NCBI GenBank assembly: GCA_964030475.1
Contig: CAXIPT010000001.1
Location: forward strand, 6,644,166-6,708,165
DNA length: 64,000 nucleotides
Reading direction: 5' to 3'
Source: Tethya wilhelma
Lineage: Eukaryota > Porifera > Demospongiae > Tethyida > Tethyidae
Part shown: positions 1 to 9,959 of the stretch, piece by piece
How the letters are laid out: every line of letters starts with the position of its first letter
Numbering within the stretch: position 1 is the first letter of the stretch
The notes under the pieces: generated by a model
The model's input: only the letters and a program-made list of their open reading frames with translations
The model's database searches: none
What the model was told of the DNA's origin: nothing
Made by a program: the position numbers and the translations under genes

Positions 1-159
1 AAGTAAATGGGTTAAACCGAAAGGCGTGGTCAACTGGTGCGAATCGCCATACGCGCGTACGCATGCGCATAAATTTCACAAAGTTAGATTACGTCAGTTT
101 TCTAGTTCTTAATGATCTTGTTCGTGAACAGTTATACTGCTTATTGGAATATCTGAAAT

Positions 160-1359
160 ATGGCTCAACCAATCTCTTTGAAGTACACACTAATCCAGTC
201 TAATTTTGATCGTCTTGTGAATGTTGTGAAACCAGCCGTCGGTGAGTTTGCAAGAAAGGCATTTTCAAAAGAACTAATAACAAAGCAAAACATGACTCGA
301 TAGCAGCAAGTAACCTTATGTTTGAGGAAGAATACAGAGCCACTGCAGTATTAGGACACATTTTAGACAGAATTGAGGATGACCCAGCTGTTTTTGAACA
401 GCTGATGAAAATTTTTCAAGATATTCCAATCATCAATAAACATCTTCCTATGATGATGAGTCCAATCTATTTACTGAAATTGAGGCTGAGGATAAGACAG
501 AAAAGGATTCAGATGAAGTAGTAGTGAACCCTGATGTGTCTAGTGTATTAATGACCAGTGAGCTTGAGCCTGAGGATAAGACAAAAATGGACTCAGATGA
601 GTCTGCTACTACCCTAGAAAAACCCATGATAATTTCATGTCGTGCAAATCAATCTAGCAGCAAATCTACTGGCAGGTGCAGTCTGGAAGAGTTGTTGGAA
701 CACTTACCAAGCAGAGAGCTTCCTGGTTTTATCTCATTCCTAGTCAAGAATACCCAGGAGTGTATTCAATTGGTTACAAAGCTTACAGTCACAAAACTAT
801 TACAAGTTTTGTAAAAGCAAACCTCACTATTCTTGGACATAACTCTGGTCCTCTTGAGTTAGTGTCATATGACATGTATAGTCGTGATCACCATAGGCAT
901 ACACAATTGTCTTTGAAGTTGTGCACACCACACCAAGGAAACAGCATAAGTTATTACATTTAGTGCGCTAGACGTAGAGGAAGAAGTGGCTACAGAGCCA
1001 TGAAAAGTATACGACGGCCAATCAGTCAAATACGTAAAACCACAGATCGGTACATGTATGCTACCAAATGTGTGCATCATCTAAGTGAAGACAACAAGCC
1101 AGACACTTGGATGCAATTTCATTTTGAAGCAGTATTTAGAAAAATACGAAAATCAATATCAGAACCAGATGACTCAGTTATTTCCCTGTACCCGCTCCGG
1201 TCACGGCACGAGCAGCCTATTTTTGAACCTTACAGCTACAGAAGCATAAGGATAATAAGTGATGATGAGACAAATCATGATCAAAGCATAGTAAATGACG
1301 AGATAGATCATGACTCTGATTGGAGGGCATCTTTCAATTCAGTACCTGTGGAGGTGTGA
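160..1359 (+). pseudogene. Frameshifted remnant of a death-fold-like signalling gene
   Basis: An ATG at 160 opens a helical segment (NFDRLVNVVKPAV...FARKAFSKELITKQ) that stops at about 301. The evident continuation (IAASNLMFEEEY...LDRIEDDPAVFEQLMKIF) is one frame over from about 290, as if one A were missing from a short A run. A second shift near 450-480 joins it to an acidic linker with repeated EDKT..DSDE motifs that runs to about 812. Further open stretches in other frames follow (about 748-960, then 1000-1359). The first about 90 residues look like a death-fold (CARD-like) module of the kind abundant in early-branching animals; this is inference from pattern and hydrophobic spacing. No consistent GT-AG introns rescue the frames. 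Alternatives are an unrecognised multi-exon gene or base-call errors in the assembly. Confidence 0.45.
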
Positions 1360-1601
1360 ATGAGTGAGTTACATGAGATGGATGAGGTTTTATTGAGATG
1401 TTTACAGCAGCATTGATGCCTTACATCTGCCTAGTAATAATGTAATTATTATATTGTGATTATAATGATGCCATCTATATAATAATAATGTTATTATTGA
1501 AATTATTATTGTTATTAACGGCCATGCATATCCGCATGGGCGCGCGGGCGCATGCATGCTTGTTGATTTTCGACTACTTACCAGATCGTGAAAGCAGGAA
1601 A

Positions 1602-3536
1602 ATGATATTTTTCTCAAACCTGAAACTAGTCTCGCTGGCAAGGAGACATTCCTTACTTGTTGCAACTCTCAACAGCCAATCATTCTTATCCAAGGCCTCC
1701 AAAAGTGATCAATGTCACATTTCAGTATGGAAACAAAGAACGCTAATAATCTTCAAAAGTTTCTCAACTCATCACTATCAAAGAACATGGTCCAAGTACA
1801 CCATGTCTGCCAATAGGAACACTCTCACATACATAGCAGCTGTGGCTGTCACTGTTTTAGGCTTATCATACGCTGCTGTTCCACTGTATAGAATCTTCTG
1901 TCAGGCGTCAGGCTATGGTGGTACTGTGAATATAGCAGATCCCAGTGAGAAGGTGGAGAACATGGAGCCAGTTCGTGAAAGAGAACTCACAATCAGGTCA
2001 GTATAATAATAGTCTCATGAAGCTAGCCCTCACACATATTGAAAGAGTACAGAGGAAAAGGATGTCCTGTAATTGCCATAATATAGTAGTGGGGTTTTCC
2101 GCGGGAGGGGCGTAAAATTTTCGTTGTTTTTGTAGTTGAATGACAAACTACGAAATATTTACGCACAAATAAAGGCTGGGGTGTGGTTAACCTGTTGAGA
2201 CTGTACCTGACCATTTTTTCCATGAATCAGTGAAATTTTCAATGACTATGAACATTTTACCCCATGGTCTTTATACACATATGTGACTGGCCACGCAATT
2301 TGGATACTATCCACTTTTAGACTACTTTTGGAAAAAAATAGCATAACAGGTCTTCTGGGCGTAATTACACATAGTGCTTTTTGCAAGATTTTCAGTGATT
2401 CTTGCTAATTTTCCCCCCAAACTCAATTAAGCCAAATGCAATAGGTCAAAGGTCACTGCGGAGGACATATAGTATCTTTTTCGCATGACCAGTCACATAC
2501 TGTGTTTAGTTTGGTCTCGCCTAATCAGCCCCTCTCTAATATTCTCTCCACACTAGCTCCCTGAGAGAGGCTGCATGACTATGCTAGACTATATAGTTCT
2601 GTTGAGTGTGCCAAAGCTTATGCACCGTAGGCGCTTTCATTCAAATTGGGAGGTCAGTACTGAGACTTATATGCAATAAGGCCCAGTTAAATGCTGGATT
2701 ACTCAGGTCACAGTCGACTGAATGATCTGACTTTAAATTCCAACATCATGGGACTCTCTGGGGTTCACACCATGGATCTTTACACCTGATGGAATGAATT
2801 ACAAATTACACTTAATTCTTGAATTTTGATGATTGTCATATCTGTTTATCTTATCTTCTTTCTTCACCAGGTTCAATGCAGACACCAGTGCTGCCATGCA
2901 GTGGCAGTTCAAACCCCACCAACGAGAGATCAAGGTGGTCCCTGGTGAGACTGCCCTGGCCTTCTACACTGCTCGCAATGTCACAGACAAACCTGTAACT
3001 GGTATTGCTACGTACAACGTGATCCCATTTGAAGCTGGTCTCTACTTCAACAAGATTCAGTGCTTTTGTTTTGAAGAACAGAGACTCAATCCAAAGGAAC
3101 AGGTAAGTCCAACATGAATGAATCATTAAAGCTTGGTAGGCAAAATCACATGAATGACATAGCTCGTAGAAAAAAAATTGTGTGCCATAATAGAGAAACC
3201 ATGCAAACTTTCACTACTGTCGCTCTATGGGTATACGTCATTCACGTGATTTTGCCCACCTGGCTCTCTCTTCTCAGCATGTAGCATCCGTGGGGAGAGA
3301 GCCTGGGAACTAGGCTATACTGAGATAGCCTACGATAATAATGTGTCTTTCTATCTTTGGACATCCTTCACCATTGTGTTCTGCAGGTGGATATGCCTGT
3401 GTTCTTTTACATTGACCCTGAGTTTGATGACGACCCAGCATTGGCTAAGGTGGATACAATAACTCTTTCATATACTTTCTTTGAAGCAAAAGAAGGTGAA
3501 CAATATGATCTACCTCTTCCAAACACACCAGCATAG
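1602..3536 (+). CDS. COX11: Cytochrome c oxidase assembly protein COX11 (3 exons, 258 aa)
   Basis: COX11 delivers copper to the CuB site of cytochrome c oxidase subunit 1 from the mitochondrial inner membrane. Exons are 1602-1996, 2871-3102 and 3387-3536; phases close exactly to 258 aa. The N-terminus is basic and Ser-rich, as expected of a mitochondrial presequence. One membrane segment (TYIAAVAVTVLGLSYAAVPL, about residues 70-90) is followed by the intermembrane-space beta domain. The copper-binding signature KIQCFCFEEQRLNP is intact, as are VDMPVFFYIDPEF and ITLSYTFFEAKEG. The ATG at 1602 is preferred over an in-frame ATG at 1488 because the upstream part encodes an unlikely leader over a CpG-rich segment that looks like promoter or 5' UTR. 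Introns 1 and 2 carry small inverted-repeat elements. Confidence 0.95.
2110..2164. repeat. Imperfect hairpin in COX11 intron 1
   Basis: GCGTAAAATTTTCG at the left pairs with CGAAATATTTACGC at the right, and GTAGTT pairs with AACTAC nearer the loop. It is a short imperfect palindrome with no coding content, probably a decayed mini-element. Confidence 0.35.
2276..2504. mobile_element. MITE-like inverted-repeat element in COX11 intron 1
   Basis: The ends are imperfect inverted repeats: left arm CATATGTGACTGGCCACGCA, with a matching reverse complement at about 2480-2504 (CAGTATGTGACTGGTCATGC read on the minus strand). The matched arms continue into a shared GATACTAT tract. No coding capacity. 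The element lies wholly inside an intron. Confidence 0.5.
3135..3260. mobile_element. 126-bp MITE-like element in COX11 intron 2
   Basis: The left end GGTAGGCAAAATCACATGAA is matched by the reverse complement of the right end, GGTGGGCAAAATCACGTGAA, two mismatches in 20. The arms extend further (TGACATA against TGACGTATA). No open frame. The element is short, non-coding and intronic, which fits a MITE. I see no clear target-site duplication. Confidence 0.5.
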
Positions 3537-4695
3537 CACGATCAGCAAATAGCAAGATTATTGTCAATCACCATGCTTTTGTGCAAAAAATAATTTAAAT
3601 TTCGCGCGCTTCTAGTCTGTAACTAATTAGATCACGTTGATTGAGTTGTAATCACATGATGCAAACTGTGCAAGTAGGTGTGGTCAAGACTTCAAAAGGA
3701 AAATTATGCGTGTCGTCTCAGCACAGTGTCAATCCCAACAGTTCTGCTTGACTACAGCACACAAAGACTCTTAAAAGGTAACTAGTGGAGCGGGGAATTG
3801 CATGAACATATCACTGGCGTGGAGCCTAAAACGAAGTTTAATAGGTAACTAGCTTTCATGCTTACTCTATACTTTACTCTGTTTCATATCACTCTAGGCA
3901 TTAAAGTTTTAAGTGTTTGTCACTGAAGAATGTTTTACGCAGTGATAATTAGTAGGTAGTGTTAATGGTTGTTAAACATCACTGACACATCAGCTTGTTT
4001 GGTCCAGGATTATGTGTCTATATTCCCATGCAAATAAATTTATGGGTGTGTTTTATGTTAGTTGTGTGGAATATACTTGAAAGATTGTCATCATTCATGC
4101 TTGTATACTCTAATGTCACACATTGGGATGTATGGTTGTTGTAGTGTATACATGCATACAGCTGCACATGTATTTTGTTTTCTGACGTATGTATCTTGTT
4201 TTTCTTACATACTTCACACATCCTCATACACCCACTGCTGTGTGTGTGTATGAGGTTGATAATGCTAAAGTGCTAATACAGTTTCCTCTTCTTTTTGTTC
4301 ACTCTGCAGTGATTTGGTCGCCAGCCTGACAGTATCAAGAGACAGAAACAGAACAACTTTGCCAGTTGTATAGGTGGGCACTAATTAGAACAATGCTACC
4401 CATTTTGTGGATGATATAATAATGATGTGACTTCCATCACAATGTGGTGGGAAGTTTACCTAGCCTTCAGTTATTGGTTGGCTCTATCCCCCACCCCCTA
4501 ATTTAATATAAATCCAATATTAATTGCTATTTAATTTGTGGTTTCTCTCTAAAGTTTGTGTGCACATTTTCTACTTGTGTGCATACAATGCAATGATATC
4601 AACATTATCGTTTTTCGTTTATCCAGCATCCTAGTACAAACGAGGCTGCCCATTCACTGAACAACCCCCTCCCAAGGTAGAAGAGTTCTATCCAT
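3537..4695. other. Intergenic: COX11 3' side and likely 5' UTR of the ankyrin gene
   Basis: No convincing coding sequence. Two short stretches bounded by good splice signals may be untranslated leader exons of the downstream ankyrin gene: one ending at the donor AAAAG|GTAACT near 3777, and one at about 4310-4372 between a CTCTGCAG acceptor and a GTGGGC donor. Both are speculative. Confidence 0.3.
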
Positions 4696-7600
4696 ATGGC
4701 CCAGCAGCAGCCTTACTCTGGGTCAGAGCTCCATGCTGCCTGTGCAGAGGGAGATCTCAATAAAGTCGAACAACTCTTGTCCGACAAGAACTTTGCCAAC
4801 GAAAACATCAACAGTTTGGTGTACGACGATGGCTTTCAGTCTGTGATCGGTCCACTGCACCTGGCCGTCGAGGGTGGCTTCAAGGAGATATGTGAGGTGC
4901 TGCTCAAGAACGGTGCCAGTACCTCCATTCTCGATGGAGAAGGCTATGCACCGCTACATATAGCCTGCAATGTTGGCAACGTTGAAATTGTCAAGCTGTT
5001 GCTCGAATATGGAGCCGATCCTGAGTGTGTTCACGAGAGCTCTGGTGCCACCTCTCTCCAGGAGGCAGTGTGCAGTGGGTCCATCGAACTGGTCCAGGCA
5101 CTCCTGCCCAAGATAAAGTCCAATGACTTCATCAACATCAAAGACAACAAGGGATGGTCTCCCCTCCACTTTGCCTGTCACTATGGTCACGCTGAAATCA
5201 CAAGGTGTCTACTCGTCCACGGAGCACGGGTGAACGACAAGATCAAGATCGGTAGAACTGCTCTACACTTGGCCGCCTTTGAAGGTTTTGTGGAGTGCAC
5301 CAAAGTGCTGCTGGAGCTGGGTGCCGACGTCAATGTCCAAGATGAAGAGGGCTGGACGGCCGTCATCCTGGCCTCTCAAGAAGGCCACCCTCTCGTGGTG
5401 AAGGCCATCTGTGAGTTCAACCCCGATCTCACTCTCACCAGCAAGACAGGCAGGAATGCCATCCATGCCTCTTGCTTCCACGGGCACATCAAGTGCATCG
5501 AGTACATCCTTGAAGACAAACGCTTCCACGAGCTAGTTACGGCCACGGACAAGGATGGTTGGACGCCTCTTCACCTCGCATCGCAAGAAGGCCACCTCGA
5601 TATCGTGACTCTCCTCTTGTCCAATGTGTGTGGTGCCATTGGTGTTAACCCCTGTGCTCACAACGGGCGCACCCCTCTGCACAATGCTGTTCTCAAAGGC
5701 CGCTACAAGGTAGCCGAATACCTCATTCTTCACGGTGCCGATATCACTGTCCGTGACACCAAGCACTGGACACCGCTGCATGTCGCCTGCCAGCATGGAT
5801 ACTACGAGATCGCTAAACTCCTCGTGACACAGAAAGCCGAGATTAACGATGTTATCGACAGCGGGAGAAATAGCTTACATCTCGCTGCATTTGAAGGCCA
5901 CACAGAAGTGGCCGAGTTTCTTCTCGATAGTGGCATCAATTTCTTGCTTCAGGACAAGGACCACTGGAGTCCTTTGCACCTTGCCGTCCAAGAGGGGCAC
6001 GAGAGGATCGTCCAGCTCCTCCTAGACAGAGAGGGCATCAACGTGAACGCCCGTGCCAAGAACAAAAGAATCCCCCTCCACTCATCCTGTTATCACGGAA
6101 GAACAAAGATAGCTCAGATGCTCCTCGACAGTGGCTCGGACTGGACGGTTAGGGATGAGAAGGGCTGGACTCCACTTCATCTCTGTGCTCAAGAAGGTCA
6201 CTTAGAAATTGCCAAGAAACTGATTTTACTTGGAGCTGATATTAACGTGCAAGCAGAAAACCAGAGAGCACCAATCCATCTAGCGTGTATGAAGGGACAG
6301 AAGCATGTAGTGGAGTACCTGTTGGATCACGGCGCTCTCATTGACAAGAAAGACACCAGACAGTGGACACCGCTGTGTATAGCTTGCCACCACAACCACT
6401 ACAACGTGGCGGAATTCCTAATACAAAAAGGAGCTACTGTCAATTCGAAAATTGGCGGCGGACGAAATCCACTTCATTTAGCAGCATTCAACGGATTTGC
6501 AAAGATCTGTAGTCTCTTGTTGGAAAACGGTATTGAAATCAGCAGCAAGGACAATGAAGGATGGACGGCACTTCACTTGGCTGCTCAAGAAGGCTCTTTA
6601 GATGTTGTGGTGCTTCTTGTCGGCAGTGGAGCTGACATCACTGCGACGTCAAACAGCGGGCGAAAACCTCTCCACATGTGTGCCTCCTCGGGGCATACCA
6701 AGATTGTGGAGTACCTCATCTCGAAGGGATCTGAAATCAACATGGCTGACGGGAAACAGTGGACGCCTCTTCACTCGGCTTGCAACAAAGGACACTTGGA
6801 GACGGCCAAGCTCTTGTTGTTGAATGGAGCCAATATCGATTCGGTGATACAAATGGGACGCAACTCACTTCATCTCTGTGCCTTCAACGGACACAAACAA
6901 GTGGCAGATTTTCTCATCGATAAGGGCATCAACATCCAGCTCAAGGACAAGGATGGGTGGACCCCGCTCCACCTCGCAGCCCAAGAGGGGCACATCACTA
7001 TCGTCAAGATGCTCCTCGATAAGAACGCAGACGCTTCCATTCAAGCCAATAACCTCAGAATTCCCCTCCACCTGGCGGCCATGCACGGACATGCCAATAT
7101 CGTTGAGCTCCTCCTGAAGCACTGTCCTCAAGCCGATGCTCTCGACTGCAAGCAATGGACTCCTCTTCATTCGGCATGTAACAAGTGCCAGACGGCCGTC
7201 GTACAGGTGCTGCTTGAATACTCTGCAGATGTTCACAAGACGATCGATACCGGGAGGAATTGCATCCATCTGGCTGCCTTCAATGGAGGCAAGGAAGTGT
7301 GCGAGATTCTTCTCGATCACGGCTGTGATTTACTCTCCCAAGATAAAGATGGCTGGTCCTCCCTCCACCTTGCCGCTCAGGAAGGCCACTTGACCACCGT
7401 CCAGCTGTTTCTAGATCACGGGGCAGATGTGGAAGTGAGATCCAACGATAGACGCACTCCTCTCCATCTAGCATGCCTCAAAGGACGGACGGAGGTCGTT
7501 CAGCTTCTCATCACGGCGGGAGCACAGTGTGATGTGGTGGATCACAGTAGCTGGTCGCCTCTCATCGATGCTAGCAATGGTGGCTTCCTGGAGCTGGTCA

Positions 7601-8049
7601 AGATCCTTTTGAACCATCAAGTACGTATCAACATTCAAACAAACGGAAAGTTAGAAACTGCATTACATCATGCCGTGTACAATGGACATGTAGAAGTAGC
7701 AATGTATTTAGTTGAGAGAGGAGCTGATTGTTCGTTGAACGATTCGTCAGGGAACTCTGCCTTTCACGTTGCCGTGAGTAAAGGCTTCTTGAAACTCGTT
7801 CAACAGATGATGCAAATAAGAAACAATTTGATCTACAGCAAGAACAAGAACGGTGAGACACCGCTCAAGATAGCCTGTAGTGTGGGACACTTAGAGGTGG
7901 TGGCGTTTTTGCTCCACAAAGGAGCCGTATTGAACAATATGATCGAGGATGGTCAGGCTGCTCTTGAGATCGCTAGAAGTAAGGGACACAATGAAATTGT
8001 ATGTCTGTTAATAAATTCTGGTTGTTTAGACGGCTGGTATGTGGGCTAG
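4696..8049 (+). CDS. Ankyrin-repeat-only protein, intronless, 1117 aa
   Basis: The whole protein is a run of roughly 32-33 ankyrin repeats of about 33 residues, starting within about 10 residues of the Met and ending about 25 residues before the stop. I see no signal peptide, membrane segment, kinase, death or SOCS box. Repeats come in recognisable subtypes (GRNSLHLAAFEGH, DGWTPLHLAAQEGH, N.R.PLHLA...GH, KQWTPLHSACNKGH) that recur in a four-repeat order over much of the protein, with some shorter slips, so it grew by duplicating blocks. It is probably a cytosolic scaffold; its partner cannot be inferred. The absence of introns in a window of intron-rich genes suggests retroposition or a naturally single-exon coding region. 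The ATG at 4696 opens directly onto the first repeat. Confidence 0.9.
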   Translation: MAQQQPYSGSELHAACAEGDLNKVEQLLSDKNFANENINSLVYDDGFQSVIGPLHLAVEGGFKEICEVLLKNGASTSILDGEGYAPLHIACNVGNVEIVKLLLEYGADPECVHESSGATSLQEAVCSGSIELVQALLPKIKSNDFINIKDNKGWSPLHFACHYGHAEITRCLLVHGARVNDKIKIGRTALHLAAFEGFVECTKVLLELGADVNVQDEEGWTAVILASQEGHPLVVKAICEFNPDLTLTSKTGRNAIHASCFHGHIKCIEYILEDKRFHELVTATDKDGWTPLHLASQEGHLDIVTLLLSNVCGAIGVNPCAHNGRTPLHNAVLKGRYKVAEYLILHGADITVRDTKHWTPLHVACQHGYYEIAKLLVTQKAEINDVIDSGRNSLHLAAFEGHTEVAEFLLDSGINFLLQDKDHWSPLHLAVQEGHERIVQLLLDREGINVNARAKNKRIPLHSSCYHGRTKIAQMLLDSGSDWTVRDEKGWTPLHLCAQEGHLEIAKKLILLGADINVQAENQRAPIHLACMKGQKHVVEYLLDHGALIDKKDTRQWTPLCIACHHNHYNVAEFLIQKGATVNSKIGGGRNPLHLAAFNGFAKICSLLLENGIEISSKDNEGWTALHLAAQEGSLDVVVLLVGSGADITATSNSGRKPLHMCASSGHTKIVEYLISKGSEINMADGKQWTPLHSACNKGHLETAKLLLLNGANIDSVIQMGRNSLHLCAFNGHKQVADFLIDKGINIQLKDKDGWTPLHLAAQEGHITIVKMLLDKNADASIQANNLRIPLHLAAMHGHANIVELLLKHCPQADALDCKQWTPLHSACNKCQTAVVQVLLEYSADVHKTIDTGRNCIHLAAFNGGKEVCEILLDHGCDLLSQDKDGWSSLHLAAQEGHLTTVQLFLDHGADVEVRSNDRRTPLHLACLKGRTEVVQLLITAGAQCDVVDHSSWSPLIDASNGGFLELVKILLNHQVRINIQTNGKLETALHHAVYNGHVEVAMYLVERGADCSLNDSSGNSAFHVAVSKGFLKLVQQMMQIRNNLIYSKNKNGETPLKIACSVGHLEVVAFLLHKGAVLNNMIEDGQAALEIARSKGHNEIVCLLINSGCLDGWYVG

Positions 8050-8423
8050 AGTGATTTTTTTTTTCATTAGGGTTTTATATTATTGACAGCTGCAGTGATT
8101 GTGGGTTGTCTCTCATTTTTTGTCATTCTGTATCTATGTATGTGTATATATGTACGAGCAATGGTTTTATGTTATAGATTTTATGTGCTACACCACCGAG
8201 TATCACCAACTTACACATGTATTGAATATGCTGTTGAGATTATACATGCAACAGAAGTTTATGCCACTATTTCTGTACTGCAGACTATATTGCATATTGC
8301 TGTGCAGTAAATTAATGCTTGTATTGTAGGCGCGGTTTGACGTGTCACGTGATCCTAATTAACTTCAAGCACACAACAAGCAACAACACTTCATTGGCAG
8401 GTACATATGTTATAGGCGAAATC
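8050..8423. other. Intergenic spacer
   Basis: 3' flank of the ankyrin gene and promoter side of the first membrane-protein gene. A short CpG-containing stretch with CACGTG-like words (GTGTCACGTGATCC) lies near 8340. No coding sequence seen. Confidence 0.4.
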
Positions 8424-9558
8424 ATGTGGACAGGAGTGAAATACGAAGAAGAGAGTGGCTGTTTGAGCAGGTCAGTTCGAGTTTAATATAGAATTCCAAG
8501 TAGTAATAATTTACAAAAGAGCCATAAGGTCTCTAGCTGGGAGAACAAGCTCTTGCCTATCAGTTTGTACGTAATAATATTTAGCCTGCACCTGATAGTA
8601 AATATCTCTCAATCACACTCACTTGCCATGCAGGCTGAAGCGGTACCGTTCACTCATATTTACGTGTCTTGGCACCTCATTCATCGCTGCCATCCTCTCT
8701 GTTGAGGCAGTCCTTGTCATTCACTTCCTGGCCTACAACGACAGCAACAACTATGATGACTATTCTCCCAATGACACTCGAACAATACCGTTCAATTACC
8801 AATTATGTCAGGGGCTCACCCTAACGTCCAAATATTCTCCCACCTTTGCTCCCTCTGCTACACTGTTCCTCCTCCACACAGGTCCTCATCTCAACGGGAG
8901 TCAGTTTGCAACAGTCAGTGAAACCGTCACACTCAACCAGACAAACAGCTATGAATCTTGGGTTGTCAATATGTACAATGGTTCAAATGTGTCCATCTAC
9001 TTTGATAGTAATACAAGTTGTCCAGTGACTCTGTATTTAATCAAAGGAGGGCAAAACTTCTCCAGCTGGAAGGCCAAACCAGACAAGAAGTACTCTGTTC
9101 AACATGTAGACACTGCTGGTCACAATCTGACCTACTCTGTTTCAGTGAGTGATACGTATTACGTCGTAGTTTACCAACCCCACACAACCACCAAAGACAA
9201 TGCAACAAAAACAAATACCACCAGCCTGAACGTAACCATGGAGTTGTATCGAACCAAGTACACCTATCCCCCAAGTTCCATAGCCGAATCCTGTTCAATC
9301 GACACTCAACTGTTCTCCTGTTCCATTGGTGTGCCGTTTAGGTCGGGATACACAGCTCTAATAGTGTTCAACGACACCAGTGAGTGGCGTGACACCGTAT
9401 CCATTGGTGTAAACTGCATCTCTCGTGCTTGGGTCTTTGTGCTGGTCACACTTGCCATTTTTCTTGTTTTGATTCTAGTCTTTGGTGGTCTTGTCTTTGG
9501 TTGTGCATATGCCCGTGCCTTTATGCGTACAAGAGGATCATATGAACGCATAAATTAA
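8424..9558 (+). CDS. Two-pass membrane protein, member 1 of a tandem trio (323 aa)
   Basis: Exons are 8424-8470 and 8634-9558. They join in phase (GCLSR/LKRYRS) to give 323 aa. Layout: short basic cytosolic head, membrane segment (LIFTCLGTSFIAAILSVEAVLVIHF region, about residues 21-45), a roughly 220-residue N-glycosylation-rich ectodomain (many N-x-S/T) with paired cysteines, a second membrane segment (WVFVLVTLAIFLVLILVFGG) and a very short tail. It shares with the two downstream genes the DTR...LCQGLTL start of the ectodomain, the IKGGQNFSSW motif, LYRTKYT and the VNCISRAWVFVL junction. It lacks their His-rich head and PPPY tail. Function unknown. The TM-ectodomain-TM plan and KG..NF..W motif faintly recall the non-RING part of plant APD-type proteins; this is unverified. 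Confidence 0.8.
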
Positions 9559-9639
9559 GTTTATTTACTGTCAGAAAGTGTGAATGAGTGTATCTATCCA
9601 ATGCAATATTATATCTGTTCATTTTGTATGTTGTAAAAT

Positions 9640-9665
9640 AACTTTTTAATAAACCACAACACCTC
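9640..9665 (+). terminator. Polyadenylation signal of the first membrane-protein gene
   Basis: A canonical AATAAA lies in TTTTTAATAAACCACAAC about 90 bp after the stop codon at 9558. Confidence 0.5.
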
Positions 9666-9959
9666 ATCACATGATGCTATTTTGTAAATTTGGGAAAGGT
9701 CACCCACACACATTAGCTTGCATCATGTATTCATGATGCATGGATTTTAGTGTCACATGATGCATGACCGGACTGTCTGATACCTCTGGCTGTTATATAC
9801 CTCGGATAAAAACTAAGTTACTTGTGCACACTCTCTCAACTTTCTTGGTGAGTTGCTCTCTTGTCAGCTTACAAGCTGCTAACAATTGATATACAAGGGA
9901 AGATCAGGTCTAAGCTTGTTCTGTCAATAATTTCTAGATCTGTACAAAAAGAAAAGGTT

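Noticed and set aside
4954..7861. Several minus-strand and frame-shifted open frames inside the ankyrin gene
   Set aside because: They are antisense or offset shadows of the long ankyrin frame, with no domain of their own.
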